Shown here one piece after another: positions 35,659-45,954 of a DNA stretch of 55,520 bases. Below the pieces are notes generated by a model. It made no database searches. It was not told the DNA's origin and was given only the letters and a program-made list of their open reading frames with translations. The stretch comes from an uncultured bacterium (GTDB taxonomy: Bacteria; Hydrogenedentota; Hydrogenedentia; Hydrogenedentales; Hydrogenedentaceae): NCBI GenBank assembly GCA_938014335.1, contig CALLRP010000011.1, forward strand, positions 1 to 55,520, read 5' to 3'. The first letter of the stretch is position 1; every line of letters starts with the position of its first letter. Position numbers and translations under genes: made by a program.

Positions 35659-36801
35659 ATGCGTTTATTCTTCCTTCTATCTTTGACTTTTTCCACTTCC
35701 ATTTTTGCAGAATTACCTCCTGGAGTAGTTATTGCTCATTCATGTGCCAATACAGGGATATACATAGGTTCACCGGGCATTGTTATTGTCCGTGATGGAG
35801 TTTATTTGGCAAAGCATGATGAATTTGGTCCTATGTCCACAGAACATTCGCTGGCTGTAACTCATGTATACCGTTCAGAAGACAAAGGGGCATCTTGGAA
35901 AAGAATTGCCACCTTAAAAGGTATGTTTTGGGCAAGCATATTCCAATACAACGATGTAATATATCTACTGGGCACAGACCGACATCATGGAAATATTGTC
36001 ATCTCCAAATCGGATGATGAAGGCTATACATGGACAGAACCTATAAGTAAAAAATCGGGACTTATAGATACCGCACAGTATCATACTGCACCTGTTCCTA
36101 TCATCCAATTCAACGGCAGAATTTGGAGAGCATTTGAAGATGCTATGGGAAGTGATAAATGGGGTGACCGATACCGTGCATTTGTAATAAGTGCACCTCT
36201 CGGTTCTAATCTATTAGACTCTTCGAGTTGGACTTTTAGCAATTGCATACCTAAATCAAAAGAATGGTTAAATGGAGAATTTTATGGTTGGCTTGAAGGC
36301 AACATTATTCCTACGCTCGATGGGAAACTTGTTAATATGCTTCGTGTTGATACAAGGAATGGAGGAAAGTCCGCTATTATCTCCGTTAGTGAAGATGGTA
36401 AAACAGTCTCTTTTGACCCAAATTTAGGTTTTGTAAATTTTAATGGTGGTTCCACAAAATTTACTATACGCTTCGATGACAAGACAAAAAAATACTGGAC
36501 GCTTTGCAATTGGCCTGCACCTGAACAAATTAAAGAACGCCACTCTGCACGTATCCGTAACACTCTTGTGCTTGCATTCAGTCCTGATTTAAAAGATTGG
36601 AAAGTATGTAGTACCCTCCTCCATCATCCTGATATGGATAAGCATGGGTTTCAATACGCAGATTGGGTTTTTGAAAATGATGATATTATTGCGGTAGTCC
36701 GCACTGCATACGATGATGCGTTCGGGGGAGCTAATAATTTCCATGATGCAAATTATCTAACCTTCCATCGCATTGAGAGTTTTCGAAAGAGTTGCGAATA
36801 G
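35659..36801 (+). CDS. Sialidase-like BNR/Asp-box protein, secreted
   Basis: A 380-aa protein with a signal peptide (cleavage probably after SIFA, residue 17) and a six-bladed beta-propeller pattern. Two Asp boxes are clear: SEDKGASW (73-80) and SDDEGYTW (118-125). It resembles the exo-sialidase-like family often found in Planctomycetota and Bacteroidota. The catalytic residues of true sialidases were not identified, so the substrate is open. AAGGA precedes the ATG. It stands alone, divergent from the V-ATPase operon. Confidence 0.78.
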   Translation: MRLFFLLSLTFSTSIFAELPPGVVIAHSCANTGIYIGSPGIVIVRDGVYLAKHDEFGPMSTEHSLAVTHVYRSEDKGASWKRIATLKGMFWASIFQYNDVIYLLGTDRHHGNIVISKSDDEGYTWTEPISKKSGLIDTAQYHTAPVPIIQFNGRIWRAFEDAMGSDKWGDRYRAFVISAPLGSNLLDSSSWTFSNCIPKSKEWLNGEFYGWLEGNIIPTLDGKLVNMLRVDTRNGGKSAIISVSEDGKTVSFDPNLGFVNFNGGSTKFTIRFDDKTKKYWTLCNWPAPEQIKERHSARIRNTLVLAFSPDLKDWKVCSTLLHHPDMDKHGFQYADWVFENDDIIAVVRTAYDDAFGGANNFHDANYLTFHRIESFRKSCE

Positions 36802-36841
36802 ATATTTTGTACAATAAAACTTTAAAATAAAATGGAATTTT

Positions 36842-36855
36842 TGAATACATATTCA
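36842..36855. promoter_or_regulatory. Palindrome upstream of arsC, possible ArsR/SmtB-type operator
   Basis: TGAATA-CA-TATTCA is a 6-2-6 inverted repeat. It resembles the core of SmtB/ArsR-family operators (TGAACA-N2-TATTCA type). A TATAAT stands 17 nt downstream (36873-36878), with no good -35, so the palindrome occupies the -35 region of a likely arsC promoter. Confidence 0.5.
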
Positions 36856-36901
36856 TTTAGCAATGTTGCCTATATAATAATGTAATAATGAGGGAAAAAA
36901 T

Positions 36902-37321
36902 ATGAAAAAAGTTTTGTTCTTATGCACTGGGAATTCTTGCCGTAGTCAGATGGCTGAGGGTTGGACACGGCATCTTTGGAATAATACGATAGAGCCTTAC
37001 TCTGCAGGAGTAGAAAAACATGGGTTAAACCCTTATGCTGTCCAGGTTATGGCAGAGGCAGGCGTAGACATATCTCACCATGTTTCCAAAACCATTGATG
37101 AATTACCCTTTCGCACCTTTGACCTTGTAGTAACTGTATGTGATAATGCTCGTGAACGATGTCCCCTCTTCCCCGGAAAAACAAAGGTTATTCATGTGGG
37201 ATTTGAAGACCCTCCTTATCTTGCACAGTTTGTAGAAACAGAAGAAGAAAAACTAAATATTTACCGACGGGTCCGTGATGAAATTAAGAAATTTGTAAAT
37301 GAAATTAATAGATACTTTTAA
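36902..37321 (+). CDS. arsC: Arsenate reductase ArsC, thioredoxin-coupled type
   Basis: ArsC reduces arsenate to arsenite in the cytoplasm. The 139-aa protein has the low-molecular-weight phosphatase loop CTGNSCRSQMAEGW (Cys8, Cys13, Arg14) and the second cysteine pair CDNARERC, seven residues apart like Cys82/Cys89 of Staphylococcus aureus ArsC. These relay cysteines distinguish it from tyrosine phosphatases. It has no ars neighbours directly: the efflux genes lie 13.5 kb to the right, beyond the signalling operon. Confidence 0.92.
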   Translation: MKKVLFLCTGNSCRSQMAEGWTRHLWNNTIEPYSAGVEKHGLNPYAVQVMAEAGVDISHHVSKTIDELPFRTFDLVVTVCDNARERCPLFPGKTKVIHVGFEDPPYLAQFVETEEEKLNIYRRVRDEIKKFVNEINRYF

Positions 37322-37377
37322 TCAGACACTATAGCCGTATAAAATCAATGGCGCGTGTAAATAGGAAATAAAATTTT

Positions 37378-37406
37378 AATCTTGGTTGTTTTCCTAATCC
37401 AAGATT
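37378..37406 (-). terminator. Possible terminator of the signalling operon
   Basis: AATCTTGG (37378-37385) and CCAAGATT (37399-37406) form an 8-bp stem with a 13-nt loop that contains the stop codon of the kinase gene. On the minus strand it is followed by AAAATTTTATT, a weak tract. Confidence 0.35.
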
Positions 37407-40400
37407 TCCTGTATTTTCTGGGTTAGATTTTGAATAGAAAATGGCTTTTTTATCAAATGTATTCCTGAAGTAGATCTCAATCTCTCTAAATTGAGTTCCT
37501 CAAAATAACCTGACATAAACAGTATCTTCAAATTAGGTATAAACTGTTCAACTTCCCGTGCCAGGTCAAATCCGTTTATCTTTGGCAAGACTATATCTGA
37601 AATTAGTAATTTTATTTTACTTTTATTTTCTTGAGCTATTCGTAATGCCTCCATTGGATCATCAGTAAGAATTGGCTTGAAACCCAATCGAGAAATAATC
37701 TGATTTAATATTTCAAGTACACCCTTTTCATCATCAATCACAAGGACCATCCCACTATTTTCTTTTTTAATAAATTCACATTTATTCCCTTTCTCATCCT
37801 TTATAACTTCCCCCTCATCTTTTCCCTTTTTACATCTCGGGAAATAAATCGTGAATGTACTGCCTTTACCTAACTCACTATTTACTGTAATAAAACCATT
37901 ATTTTGTTTTACAGTTCCATACACAATTGCTAATCCTAAACCTGTCCCCTCCCCTTGTTTTTTTGTTGTGAAAAATGGTTCAAATACTCTCGGTAAAATC
38001 TCGGGGGAAATCCCTATACCTGTATCTGAAATAGAAAGCATTACATATTCCCCTGGAACGACATCGGGATATTTTTGGGTAATTGTTTCATCTATTTTCT
38101 TGTTTGCAACTTCAATAGTAATTTTCCCTTCTCCCTGTATTGCATCTTTGGCATTCACAGAAAGATTGAGTAAAATCATATCTAAATGAGCAGGGTCTAA
38201 ATAAACATTCCATAAATCATCATATGGTTTGAATTCAATTTGGATTCGTTCTGTAAGCATTCTTTTTATTAATTTAATACGTTCTAAAAGTTCATGATTC
38301 AAATTCAAAATTTTCGGCTGTGTATCTTGTTTTCGTGCAAAAGCGAGAATTTTTTTTGTTATTTCAGAAGCGCGTTCTACCGCATTTCGAACTTCCTCCA
38401 AATTCTCTTCAATCGGTTCACCTGTCTCTTTTTTTATTATTGCCAATTCAATATTTCCCATTATTACACTTAACATGTTGTTAAAATCATGGGCAATACC
38501 TCCTGCTAACTTTCCAACCGCATCCAATTTTTGAGATTCTATCAATTGTCTCTGTAAGATTTCTTTTTCTGCCTCTGCCCGCTTTCGTTCTGTTATTTCC
38601 GATACAATATGGATAAAACCGGACAATTGATTGGTATCATCAAAAATAGGGTCAACAATTACTTCATACCAACGATTATCTTTACAAAATTCTGAAGTCT
38701 CACGCTTTTTTGTCTTTAGCAACCTTAATACAGGACAAAAAGCAGGCGGTTCCTTTGTCGCATGAACCACTTCCCAGCATTTTTTACCCAGAACTTCGTC
38801 CGGTGTTAATTTTAATATTTTTATAACTGCATTATTTGTCCTCGTTATTTCAAAATTTGTATTTAAAAACCAAATAACACTATTTATATTATCGTAAGCG
38901 AGTTGCCATTCTCTATTGAGCCTTTTGATTTCCTCTTCAAACTTCTTCTTTTCCGTAATATCTGTAAATATACATGCAAAACGACGAGAACCTGTCTTGA
39001 ATGCATGGATAAGATAATGACGATTCAGAGGTTCTGAAACCATTTCAAATGTTACAGATTTACCCGTTTCTACTACCTGTGCATAAGTTAACATCCAGAA
39101 CGATTCAATATTCGGAATAACCTCCCTAACTGTTTTGCCAATAATCTCCTGTATCTTTAATCCTGTCATCTTCTCAAATGCTTTATTTGCTACTAAAAAC
39201 CGATAATCTATGGGAATATCACGCTCATCATATATAAACTCATGTTCCGCGAATGCTTCTTCCATAGATTCAAAGAGATTCTTATAATTTCCCTGCAATT
39301 TTCGAAGTTCTGTAACATCCCGAAGAGTTCCAAAAACACCAATGATGTTTCCATCAACATCTTTGAAAGGAGCAATGTATGTGTTGAAATATCTATCTTC
39401 TCCAAGAATATAAAGAAATAAATCTGGATTCTGATATATTTCCCCTTTCAATGCATTTTTACATATAGAAATAAACTTTTCTGTAAAGGTTTCATCAAAT
39501 AGTTCGCTATCTTTTGTCTCTGTAAATTCTTGAGGTATTTTATTAAAAAATCCTGCATAGGTCCTATTTACTCGAATGTATTTTAATTCTTTATTTTTTA
39601 TAAAAACCCCAGTGGGTATAGCATCCAGTACTGTTGCCCACTTTATCTCTTCTGCAATTGCGTTTTTAATTCTTTGTTCGAGTAGTTCCTTCGTCTGAAT
39701 AAGCGTTTTTTCTAATTTAATTTTTTCATATAAATTAACTACATTTTCTATAAAAACAGGCTCTTTAATTATAGCGGTGACTCCTTTTTCTAACCAGTAC
39801 ATAAAATTTTTCTTCGATTTTTCAGGAAGTATCGCTATGATAATTGTATTATTATTTTTTTCTTTTATTGCTTTTATAAGGGGGGTAGGGTCTTCGTATA
39901 ATTTATGCGAGATTACAACTAAATCATAATGTTTTTCATGATATAGTTTAACGGCCTGTTTGATATTTTCAATATGGTCAATCTGGAAATTGGTAAGAGG
40001 GATAATAGTACAGCATTTATTTGAACATATATTGCATGGTGCAACCCATAGAACATAGTCCATTATTTTTCTTTTTTTATTTTCAAAAACATTTTTTATT
40101 ATAGAGAATAACCTCTCCGGGACTATAGGCATTTCAATAAAATCGTCTGCCCCTACTTCTTGTGCTGTTTTTAAGATTCCTTCCCCTAAAAACACAGAAG
40201 AGACTATTAAAATAGGAACATTTTGTGTATAGGGCATTAAATCCGAACGGAGATATCGACACAGGTCCCACCCATTTAATTCGGGCATATATATATCTGT
40301 AATCACAAGGTCCGGAGGAGAATCGGCGGCAATACTCATTAATGCTTGAACAGATGATTGAAATGATAAAACGGAAAAACCTAATTTTTTAAGCAACCCC

Positions 40401-40480
40401 TCTAAAAGTTTTAACTGCGTTAAGTCGTCATCAATCAGAAGAACTTTTTTCCCATTAAATATTTGTTGTTGATTATCCAT
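37394..40480 (-). CDS. Multi-PAS hybrid sensor histidine kinase with N-terminal receivers
   Basis: A 1028-aa cytoplasmic kinase without membrane segments. Order: receiver (about 10-130, phospho-acceptor Asp62 in VITDIYMPELNG), a degenerate receiver-like domain (about 140-255) that lacks the Asp and begins with a Cys cluster (Cys149, Cys152, Cys156, Cys157), three PAS domains (about 285-400, 405-515, 525-645), a HisKA phospho-acceptor in AGGIAHDFNNML near residue 661, the ATPase domain with DTGIGISPE and GEGTGLGLAIVYG, and a C-terminal receiver (LISDIVLPKINGF near 963). It is the last gene of the signalling operon, overlapping the GGDEF gene by 8 bp. Confidence 0.92.
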   Translation of the reverse strand: MDNQQQIFNGKKVLLIDDDLTQLKLLEGLLKKLGFSVLSFQSSVQALMSIAADSPPDLVITDIYMPELNGWDLCRYLRSDLMPYTQNVPILIVSSVFLGEGILKTAQEVGADDFIEMPIVPERLFSIIKNVFENKKRKIMDYVLWVAPCNICSNKCCTIIPLTNFQIDHIENIKQAVKLYHEKHYDLVVISHKLYEDPTPLIKAIKEKNNNTIIIAILPEKSKKNFMYWLEKGVTAIIKEPVFIENVVNLYEKIKLEKTLIQTKELLEQRIKNAIAEEIKWATVLDAIPTGVFIKNKELKYIRVNRTYAGFFNKIPQEFTETKDSELFDETFTEKFISICKNALKGEIYQNPDLFLYILGEDRYFNTYIAPFKDVDGNIIGVFGTLRDVTELRKLQGNYKNLFESMEEAFAEHEFIYDERDIPIDYRFLVANKAFEKMTGLKIQEIIGKTVREVIPNIESFWMLTYAQVVETGKSVTFEMVSEPLNRHYLIHAFKTGSRRFACIFTDITEKKKFEEEIKRLNREWQLAYDNINSVIWFLNTNFEITRTNNAVIKILKLTPDEVLGKKCWEVVHATKEPPAFCPVLRLLKTKKRETSEFCKDNRWYEVIVDPIFDDTNQLSGFIHIVSEITERKRAEAEKEILQRQLIESQKLDAVGKLAGGIAHDFNNMLSVIMGNIELAIIKKETGEPIEENLEEVRNAVERASEITKKILAFARKQDTQPKILNLNHELLERIKLIKRMLTERIQIEFKPYDDLWNVYLDPAHLDMILLNLSVNAKDAIQGEGKITIEVANKKIDETITQKYPDVVPGEYVMLSISDTGIGISPEILPRVFEPFFTTKKQGEGTGLGLAIVYGTVKQNNGFITVNSELGKGSTFTIYFPRCKKGKDEGEVIKDEKGNKCEFIKKENSGMVLVIDDEKGVLEILNQIISRLGFKPILTDDPMEALRIAQENKSKIKLLISDIVLPKINGFDLAREVEQFIPNLKILFMSGYFEELNLERLRSTSGIHLIKKPFSIQNLTQKIQEILD

Positions 40481-41411
40481 TTTTTATTACTCCATAAAAA
40501 CAGACCTGATTCCTGCCCTTTTCTTTCGCTGTGTATAGTGCATTATCAACCTGTCGTATTGTGGTGTCTATATCTGTCTTTTGATTGACTATTATACCAC
40601 CAATACTTACCGTTATTTTAATTTTTCCTGTGCCTGTTTTTATTTCGTTATCTTGTACTATTTTATTAAGTCTTTCCAATTTATTTTGTGCATATGAATC
40701 CGTAATGTTAGGGATAATAATAAGAAATTCTTCACCTCCTAATCTGCCTATTTGGTCGTAAGGTCTTAACTGAGCACGAATAATCTGAACAAAGCCTTTG
40801 AGAACATCGTCGCCCGTCTGATGACCATAAGTATCATTTACTTTTTTAAAGTGGTCTAAATCACACATTGCGACACAAAGTTGTTCACCCGTTCTTACAG
40901 AGCGTTCTAATTCCTCATTGAGTCGTTCTAAGATTCCGCGCCGATTCAAGCAACCCGTAAGGGGGTCATGAATGGCTTCATATTCCAGTGCCTTTTGTGT
41001 TTCCATCAGTTCTTTTTGTAGTGTTGCCGTTCTTATCCCAACACGAATTCTTGCCCAGAGTTCATCTGTATCAAAAGGTTTTCGAATATAATCGTCAGCA
41101 CCGGCTTCTAACCCTTCGATAACATCTTCCTTCTCGGACTTGGTTGTAAGCATGATAATATAAGTTGGAATTGATTCTTTATTTTTGGATAATGTACGAA
41201 TAATATCAATACCGTCCATCTCGGGCATTACCCAGTCTAAAATGGCAAGAAGAGGAGGAGAAGGAGACGTTAAAATTTTAAGTGCATCCTTACCATTATC
41301 AACAGCAATAGGTTCATATCCCCATTTTTTAATTGCAGAAGATAGCATCATTCGGGAAACTAAATCATCTTCCGCAATCAAAATTCGAAATTTACTTTTA
41401 TCATCATCCAT
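40473..41411 (-). CDS. Response regulator diguanylate cyclase (receiver-GGDEF)
   Basis: A 312-aa PleD/WspR-like protein that should make cyclic di-GMP when phosphorylated. The receiver domain (1-125) has acceptor Asp59 in AILDWVMPEMDG and KPFDTDEL. The cyclase domain (about 145-305) has an intact active site, GGEEF (225-229), and the inhibitory I-site RPYD (216-219), five residues upstream as in regulated cyclases. It overlaps its neighbours on both sides by 8 bp, so it is translated together with the two hybrid kinases, either of which could phosphorylate it. Confidence 0.95.
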   Translation of the reverse strand: MDDDKSKFRILIAEDDLVSRMMLSSAIKKWGYEPIAVDNGKDALKILTSPSPPLLAILDWVMPEMDGIDIIRTLSKNKESIPTYIIMLTTKSEKEDVIEGLEAGADDYIRKPFDTDELWARIRVGIRTATLQKELMETQKALEYEAIHDPLTGCLNRRGILERLNEELERSVRTGEQLCVAMCDLDHFKKVNDTYGHQTGDDVLKGFVQIIRAQLRPYDQIGRLGGEEFLIIIPNITDSYAQNKLERLNKIVQDNEIKTGTGKIKITVSIGGIIVNQKTDIDTTIRQVDNALYTAKEKGRNQVCFYGVIKNG

Positions 41412-44400
41412 AAAAGATTTCCCGTATTTTTTCTGTTAATTCTTTGAACTTTTCTTCCATCTTCTTAATTAACTCTGGGACTTCTGTAATATTTCCTTCT
41501 TTACATAGTTTTTCTATTCGGAAGGCGACTTCGCGTAGTTGTTCTCCTCCAACATTGGCAGAAGCCCCTTTAATTGAATGAGCCTGCCTTTCTGCGTCTT
41601 TAATACGATTTTCTGAAAAATAGTCTTTTAATAATTGTATTTGTTTTGGAATATCTTCTAAAAAACTATTAAGAACCGTTTTTGCCAATTCGTGGTCTTC
41701 CATTACCCTTTTCATAAATGATTTATAATCAAATGTCATCGGGACATCCACACCTATAGTAGGTAAATTCCTTATTTCTTCCGTGGGGTTCTTGGTAATC
41801 ATCCATGGCTCTTTTTCTGTTTGTATCTTATTAGGTAACCATTTTTCTAACAATTCAATTAATTTCTCTAAAACAATGGGCTTAGCAATATAGTCATCCA
41901 TTCCTGCTTCAATACACATAGTTCTGTCCCCTTCAAGGGCATGCGCCGTCATGGCAATAATAGGTATTTCATGATTCTTAACATTCGAGAATCGGCTCCG
42001 TATGGTCTGGGTTGCCTGTAAACCATCCATCTCCGGCATTTGTATATCCATCAATACAAGGTCATAATCATTCTGGCTAAGTAATTCCAGTGCTTCTTTC
42101 CCATTGTTTGCCAAATCCGGAATTATACCCAATTTAGACAACATTCCTGACGCAACTTGTTGATTCACTATATTGTCTTCTGCAAGCAATACCCTTGCAT
42201 TAAATTTTTTCCTTTGTTTCTGAATATCTCTGACGGAATGTCGAGTAATGATAGAAGGTGTGAAGAAAGGATATTTTTCATCTTTAGATTTCGTTTTAGA
42301 TAAACTCAATAGAGTTGTCAAAATATCAAATAGTTCCTCGTGTCGTATAGGTTTTGTTAAGTATGCAGAAAAGCCAATTTCTGCATATTTTTTAACATCA
42401 CCTCGCATTCCAATGGAAGTAAGCATTACTAAAATGGTATCCGATAAATTTTCGTCCGTAGCGATAATTTTTCCAAGTGTTTCTCCATCCATTTCCGGCA
42501 TTTGCATATCTATGATACAAAGTATGATGGGATCGTTTTCTTTCTTCGCCTTTTTCAGTATGTTTAACGCAGTAAACGCATCCGGTGCTTCTTCAGGCCG
42601 AGCCCCCCACGATTTTAGTCGGACTCGTAATATCTCCCTATTACTGGCATTATCATCTACAATCAAAATACGAACCCTTTGCAAGTTTTCTGGGAAAACA
42701 ATAACTTTAGGCTGAACAGATTTTTGTTTTTTTATCCGTATCGTAAACCAGAATGTAGAGCCTTTCCCATACTCACTTTCCACACCGATACTTCCTTGCA
42801 TCATCTCTACAAGGTCTTTGGAAATAGCAAGCCCTAATCCTGTACCACCATACTTACGCGTCATTGAAGCATCTACCTGTGAAAATTTTTGGAAAAGACC
42901 ACCAATCTTATCCTGGGGGATACCGATACCCGTATCTTTTATGGTAAACTTCAGCATAACCTCTTCATCTGTCTCCTCTATACAACCCACATGGAGCATC
43001 ACCTCCCCCTGATGTGTAAATTTAATAGCATTACCTACAAGATTGGTCAAAATTTGCCGAATCCGACCCGGATCCCCCCTGACTAAATTCGGAACATTAT
43101 CATCTGTTGCAATAACCAATTCCAGTTTTTTCTCATTGGCTTTAACCGCCATCACATTCGAAAAATCCTCCAACATACTAATCAGGTCAAAGTCTATTTC
43201 CTCTAAATCTAATTTTCGGGCTTCAATCTTTGAAAAATCAAGAATATCATTTATTAATGAAAGTAATGACTCTCCACTGGATTGAATTACTTCTGCATAA
43301 TGTCGTTGTTGAGGTTCTAACTCTGTGTCTAATAAAAGACTGGTCATGCCAATAATAGCATTCATAGGCGTTCGTATCTCATGACTCATATTGGCTAAAA
43401 ATTCGCTCTTTGCCATATTTGCCAACTCTGCTTTTACTGCTAATTCCTGTGCTTTTTGGATAGCAGAAAGCAACTGCTGATTGGTAGTCCTCAATTCGTC
43501 TTCGATCTCTTTTTCTTTACTTATATCAATAAAGCAATCTAATATTTTATTTTTTCCACCAACATTAATTATTTTTACTGACTTTAATACAGGTTTCTCT
43601 TTGCCATCTGCAGTCAAAAGTATGTTTTCTTGATTTACTATTTCGTCACAAGAATTATTCATAGGACATTGTTCAACATCTGTAGGACATAAAAACTTAT
43701 AACACACATTACCGATAATCTTATCCTTTTCTGCCCCAAACATTTCTGCTCCTGCATTGTTAATATACTCAATTACATGGGTCTCTTTATCTATTAGAAC
43801 AACCCCAGCCTGAACACTTTCCATGAGCGTTCTCTGGAACAATTCGCTCTCTAACAATCTCCTTTTTTGTTGATACTCTTCTGTCACATCATGAAATACA
43901 AATACCGCACCCAACATATTATTTTCTACATCGTATATGGGACTACAACTGTCTGCAATATTGTATTTTTCACCTGTTTTTGAAATAATCAATGTATTAT
44001 TACCAATGTCTACCCGTTCGCCACTGTGAAGAGTATGATGTATAGGATTTTCTATGGGTTGCCTTGTTGTAGAATCTTCTAACTGAACTACTTCATCAAT
44101 ATGTTTACCGGTGGCATCCTCATTTGTCCACCCTGTGAGCATTTGTGCAGAACGGTTAATATCCACAATGTATCCTGATCTATCCACACTAATAACTGCA
44201 TCGCCGATAGAATATAAAGTTGATTTGATTAATTCTCTACTATGATAAAGTTCACCTGTTCGCTGTTTAATAAGATTTTGTAGTGTCTGATTGTAATTAG
44301 AAAGATAATATACAGTAATAGTAAGTGCAATGGTAACAATTATTCCAAAAAGGAAAGCCGGATTCTTATCATCAACAATATTTATGAATAACGCTTTTCC

Positions 44401-45954
44401 CGGATAGATAATAATTCCATACAAATTCTGGAAAATAAAAAAATATGAATAACATCTATCATGCTGATAAATTTCCATTTCTTCGAAAATAGAAGTGTTT
44501 TCCTTCTCCGGTTTATCTGAATATATCTCCGTTATCTTATCTTTTCCCAAAATGTGATAAAATTTAAAATGCAAAGTTTTCTCTGTAATGTTTTGTCCTT
44601 CACTTTGCACAACATTTTTCACAAATTCATTCCAATTTAACACTACACATACCAATCCTTTCAATGTTTCCTGTTGAAAAATGGGATAAAATATTAAATT
44701 AACATACTCATTAGAGCCAGTGATAAAAAGCGGTTCGTCTATATCAATCGCTGATGCCCTTTTTACTTTAATAGCATTTTCAACTGCAAGCATCCATTTG
44801 TCATTGGAAGAGATATCATATCCAATCATTCGTGAATAATCCTCTCCTGAGATATATAAAATAGGCAAATACATCTCTTTTTCTTTGGATAAGGTCGGAT
44901 TCCCATTTGCATCAAACTCCCATATTCTAAATTCAGGACTAAATTTTTTCCTTACCTCGTTAAGAAACCGTTCCCTATCATTAGCATGAACGATTGGAAC
45001 CCATGAATAGGTTAAATAAGTCATATCCAAAGTTTTGGTAAAATTTTGAAATTCCTCAAAGGTCACTTCTTCACTATTTTGAATAAATGCGGCAATAGAA
45101 GAAATAATAAAGTCGCGAATATCCTCTAATCTTTCCCCCACGAAATTAACTTTGTTCTGGGACACTTGTTCTAAAGTTACCCAGTGTTGTTTTTGGTCTC
45201 TTTGCATTACATACCATGTTGTTGCAAGGGTAAAAATCAAAGAGAGAAGAAAAGTGAGCCCCGCTTCTGCATGTTTTAACCTCCCCATCTTTTCATCTTG
45301 TTTTCTTCTCATATTAACGGCTATACCGTATAATAACACCATGAGAAGTGCGGAAAATGTAAATATAAATGACGGGCAGACCTTAGCCAGGATTATTCTT
45401 TTCCAATCATGTGCATCAATATCCATCCCCAATACCGCTATTACTTTTTTTTGACTTACATCCTTAATAGGAACTAAACCACTAACCCATATGCCCCATT
45501 CATCTGGAAGCGGACCTTCCGTAAAGGGGACTCCCGTATCAAAACATGTAATTAACTCTTCTGAAGCATCTTCATACAATTCCCCTGGCTTCGCAGGAGG
45601 GGTTCCCTCCATTTCATCTTGTGAGTCCAGATAGAAAAAAATCTTTTTGTCCTCCGTCCGCCCCATAATATAAAGATATCTACATTTAGGAATAATATTA
45701 CGCACCCATTTGAGACGGTAAAGAAAGGACTGATATAAAGGGACATCCAAATCCTTTTCAGAACCTTGAAAACTTTCTATTATTTCAGGGTCAATTCCTT
45801 TCGCCAGCTCTTTTACCCGACTTAAAAGCAAACTTCGATACCAATCATCAAACATCGTATATGTATAAACACTCAACAAACTCCCTGATACAATAATCAC
45901 TGAAAGGAGTAATAAAATATGCCATCGAAATAGCCATTTTATGTAATTACTCAT
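41404..45954 (-). CDS. CHASE-domain hybrid histidine kinase with two receivers and HPt
   Basis: A 1516-aa membrane kinase. Order: membrane helix (about 10-30), extracytoplasmic segment (to about 190), two helices (about 195-250), CHASE ligand domain (about 290-470, with WVPIVHANDRERF), a helix near 540, two PAS domains (about 585-835), HisKA with MSHEIRTPMNAIIG near 855, ATPase (DTGIGIPQDK), receiver 1 (IIDMQMPEMDG near 1153), receiver 2 (LMDIQMPEMDG near 1301) and an HPt with AHSIKGASANVGG near 1458. All phosphorelay steps are on one chain. The ATG at 45954 overlaps the acyltransferase stop by 8 bp and has GGAG 9 nt upstream; the frame is open to 45993. Confidence 0.93.
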   Translation of the reverse strand: MSNYIKWLFRWHILLLLSVIIVSGSLLSVYTYTMFDDWYRSLLLSRVKELAKGIDPEIIESFQGSEKDLDVPLYQSFLYRLKWVRNIIPKCRYLYIMGRTEDKKIFFYLDSQDEMEGTPPAKPGELYEDASEELITCFDTGVPFTEGPLPDEWGIWVSGLVPIKDVSQKKVIAVLGMDIDAHDWKRIILAKVCPSFIFTFSALLMVLLYGIAVNMRRKQDEKMGRLKHAEAGLTFLLSLIFTLATTWYVMQRDQKQHWVTLEQVSQNKVNFVGERLEDIRDFIISSIAAFIQNSEEVTFEEFQNFTKTLDMTYLTYSWVPIVHANDRERFLNEVRKKFSPEFRIWEFDANGNPTLSKEKEMYLPILYISGEDYSRMIGYDISSNDKWMLAVENAIKVKRASAIDIDEPLFITGSNEYVNLIFYPIFQQETLKGLVCVVLNWNEFVKNVVQSEGQNITEKTLHFKFYHILGKDKITEIYSDKPEKENTSIFEEMEIYQHDRCYSYFFIFQNLYGIIIYPGKALFINIVDDKNPAFLFGIIVTIALTITVYYLSNYNQTLQNLIKQRTGELYHSRELIKSTLYSIGDAVISVDRSGYIVDINRSAQMLTGWTNEDATGKHIDEVVQLEDSTTRQPIENPIHHTLHSGERVDIGNNTLIISKTGEKYNIADSCSPIYDVENNMLGAVFVFHDVTEEYQQKRRLLESELFQRTLMESVQAGVVLIDKETHVIEYINNAGAEMFGAEKDKIIGNVCYKFLCPTDVEQCPMNNSCDEIVNQENILLTADGKEKPVLKSVKIINVGGKNKILDCFIDISKEKEIEDELRTTNQQLLSAIQKAQELAVKAELANMAKSEFLANMSHEIRTPMNAIIGMTSLLLDTELEPQQRHYAEVIQSSGESLLSLINDILDFSKIEARKLDLEEIDFDLISMLEDFSNVMAVKANEKKLELVIATDDNVPNLVRGDPGRIRQILTNLVGNAIKFTHQGEVMLHVGCIEETDEEVMLKFTIKDTGIGIPQDKIGGLFQKFSQVDASMTRKYGGTGLGLAISKDLVEMMQGSIGVESEYGKGSTFWFTIRIKKQKSVQPKVIVFPENLQRVRILIVDDNASNREILRVRLKSWGARPEEAPDAFTALNILKKAKKENDPIILCIIDMQMPEMDGETLGKIIATDENLSDTILVMLTSIGMRGDVKKYAEIGFSAYLTKPIRHEELFDILTTLLSLSKTKSKDEKYPFFTPSIITRHSVRDIQKQRKKFNARVLLAEDNIVNQQVASGMLSKLGIIPDLANNGKEALELLSQNDYDLVLMDIQMPEMDGLQATQTIRSRFSNVKNHEIPIIAMTAHALEGDRTMCIEAGMDDYIAKPIVLEKLIELLEKWLPNKIQTEKEPWMITKNPTEEIRNLPTIGVDVPMTFDYKSFMKRVMEDHELAKTVLNSFLEDIPKQIQLLKDYFSENRIKDAERQAHSIKGASANVGGEQLREVAFRIEKLCKEGNITEVPELIKKMEEKFKELTEKIREIFYG

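Noticed and set aside
36902..37321. Low-molecular-weight protein tyrosine phosphatase
   Set aside because: The second cysteine pair (CDNARERC) is the relay pair of thioredoxin-coupled ArsC, which tyrosine phosphatases lack.
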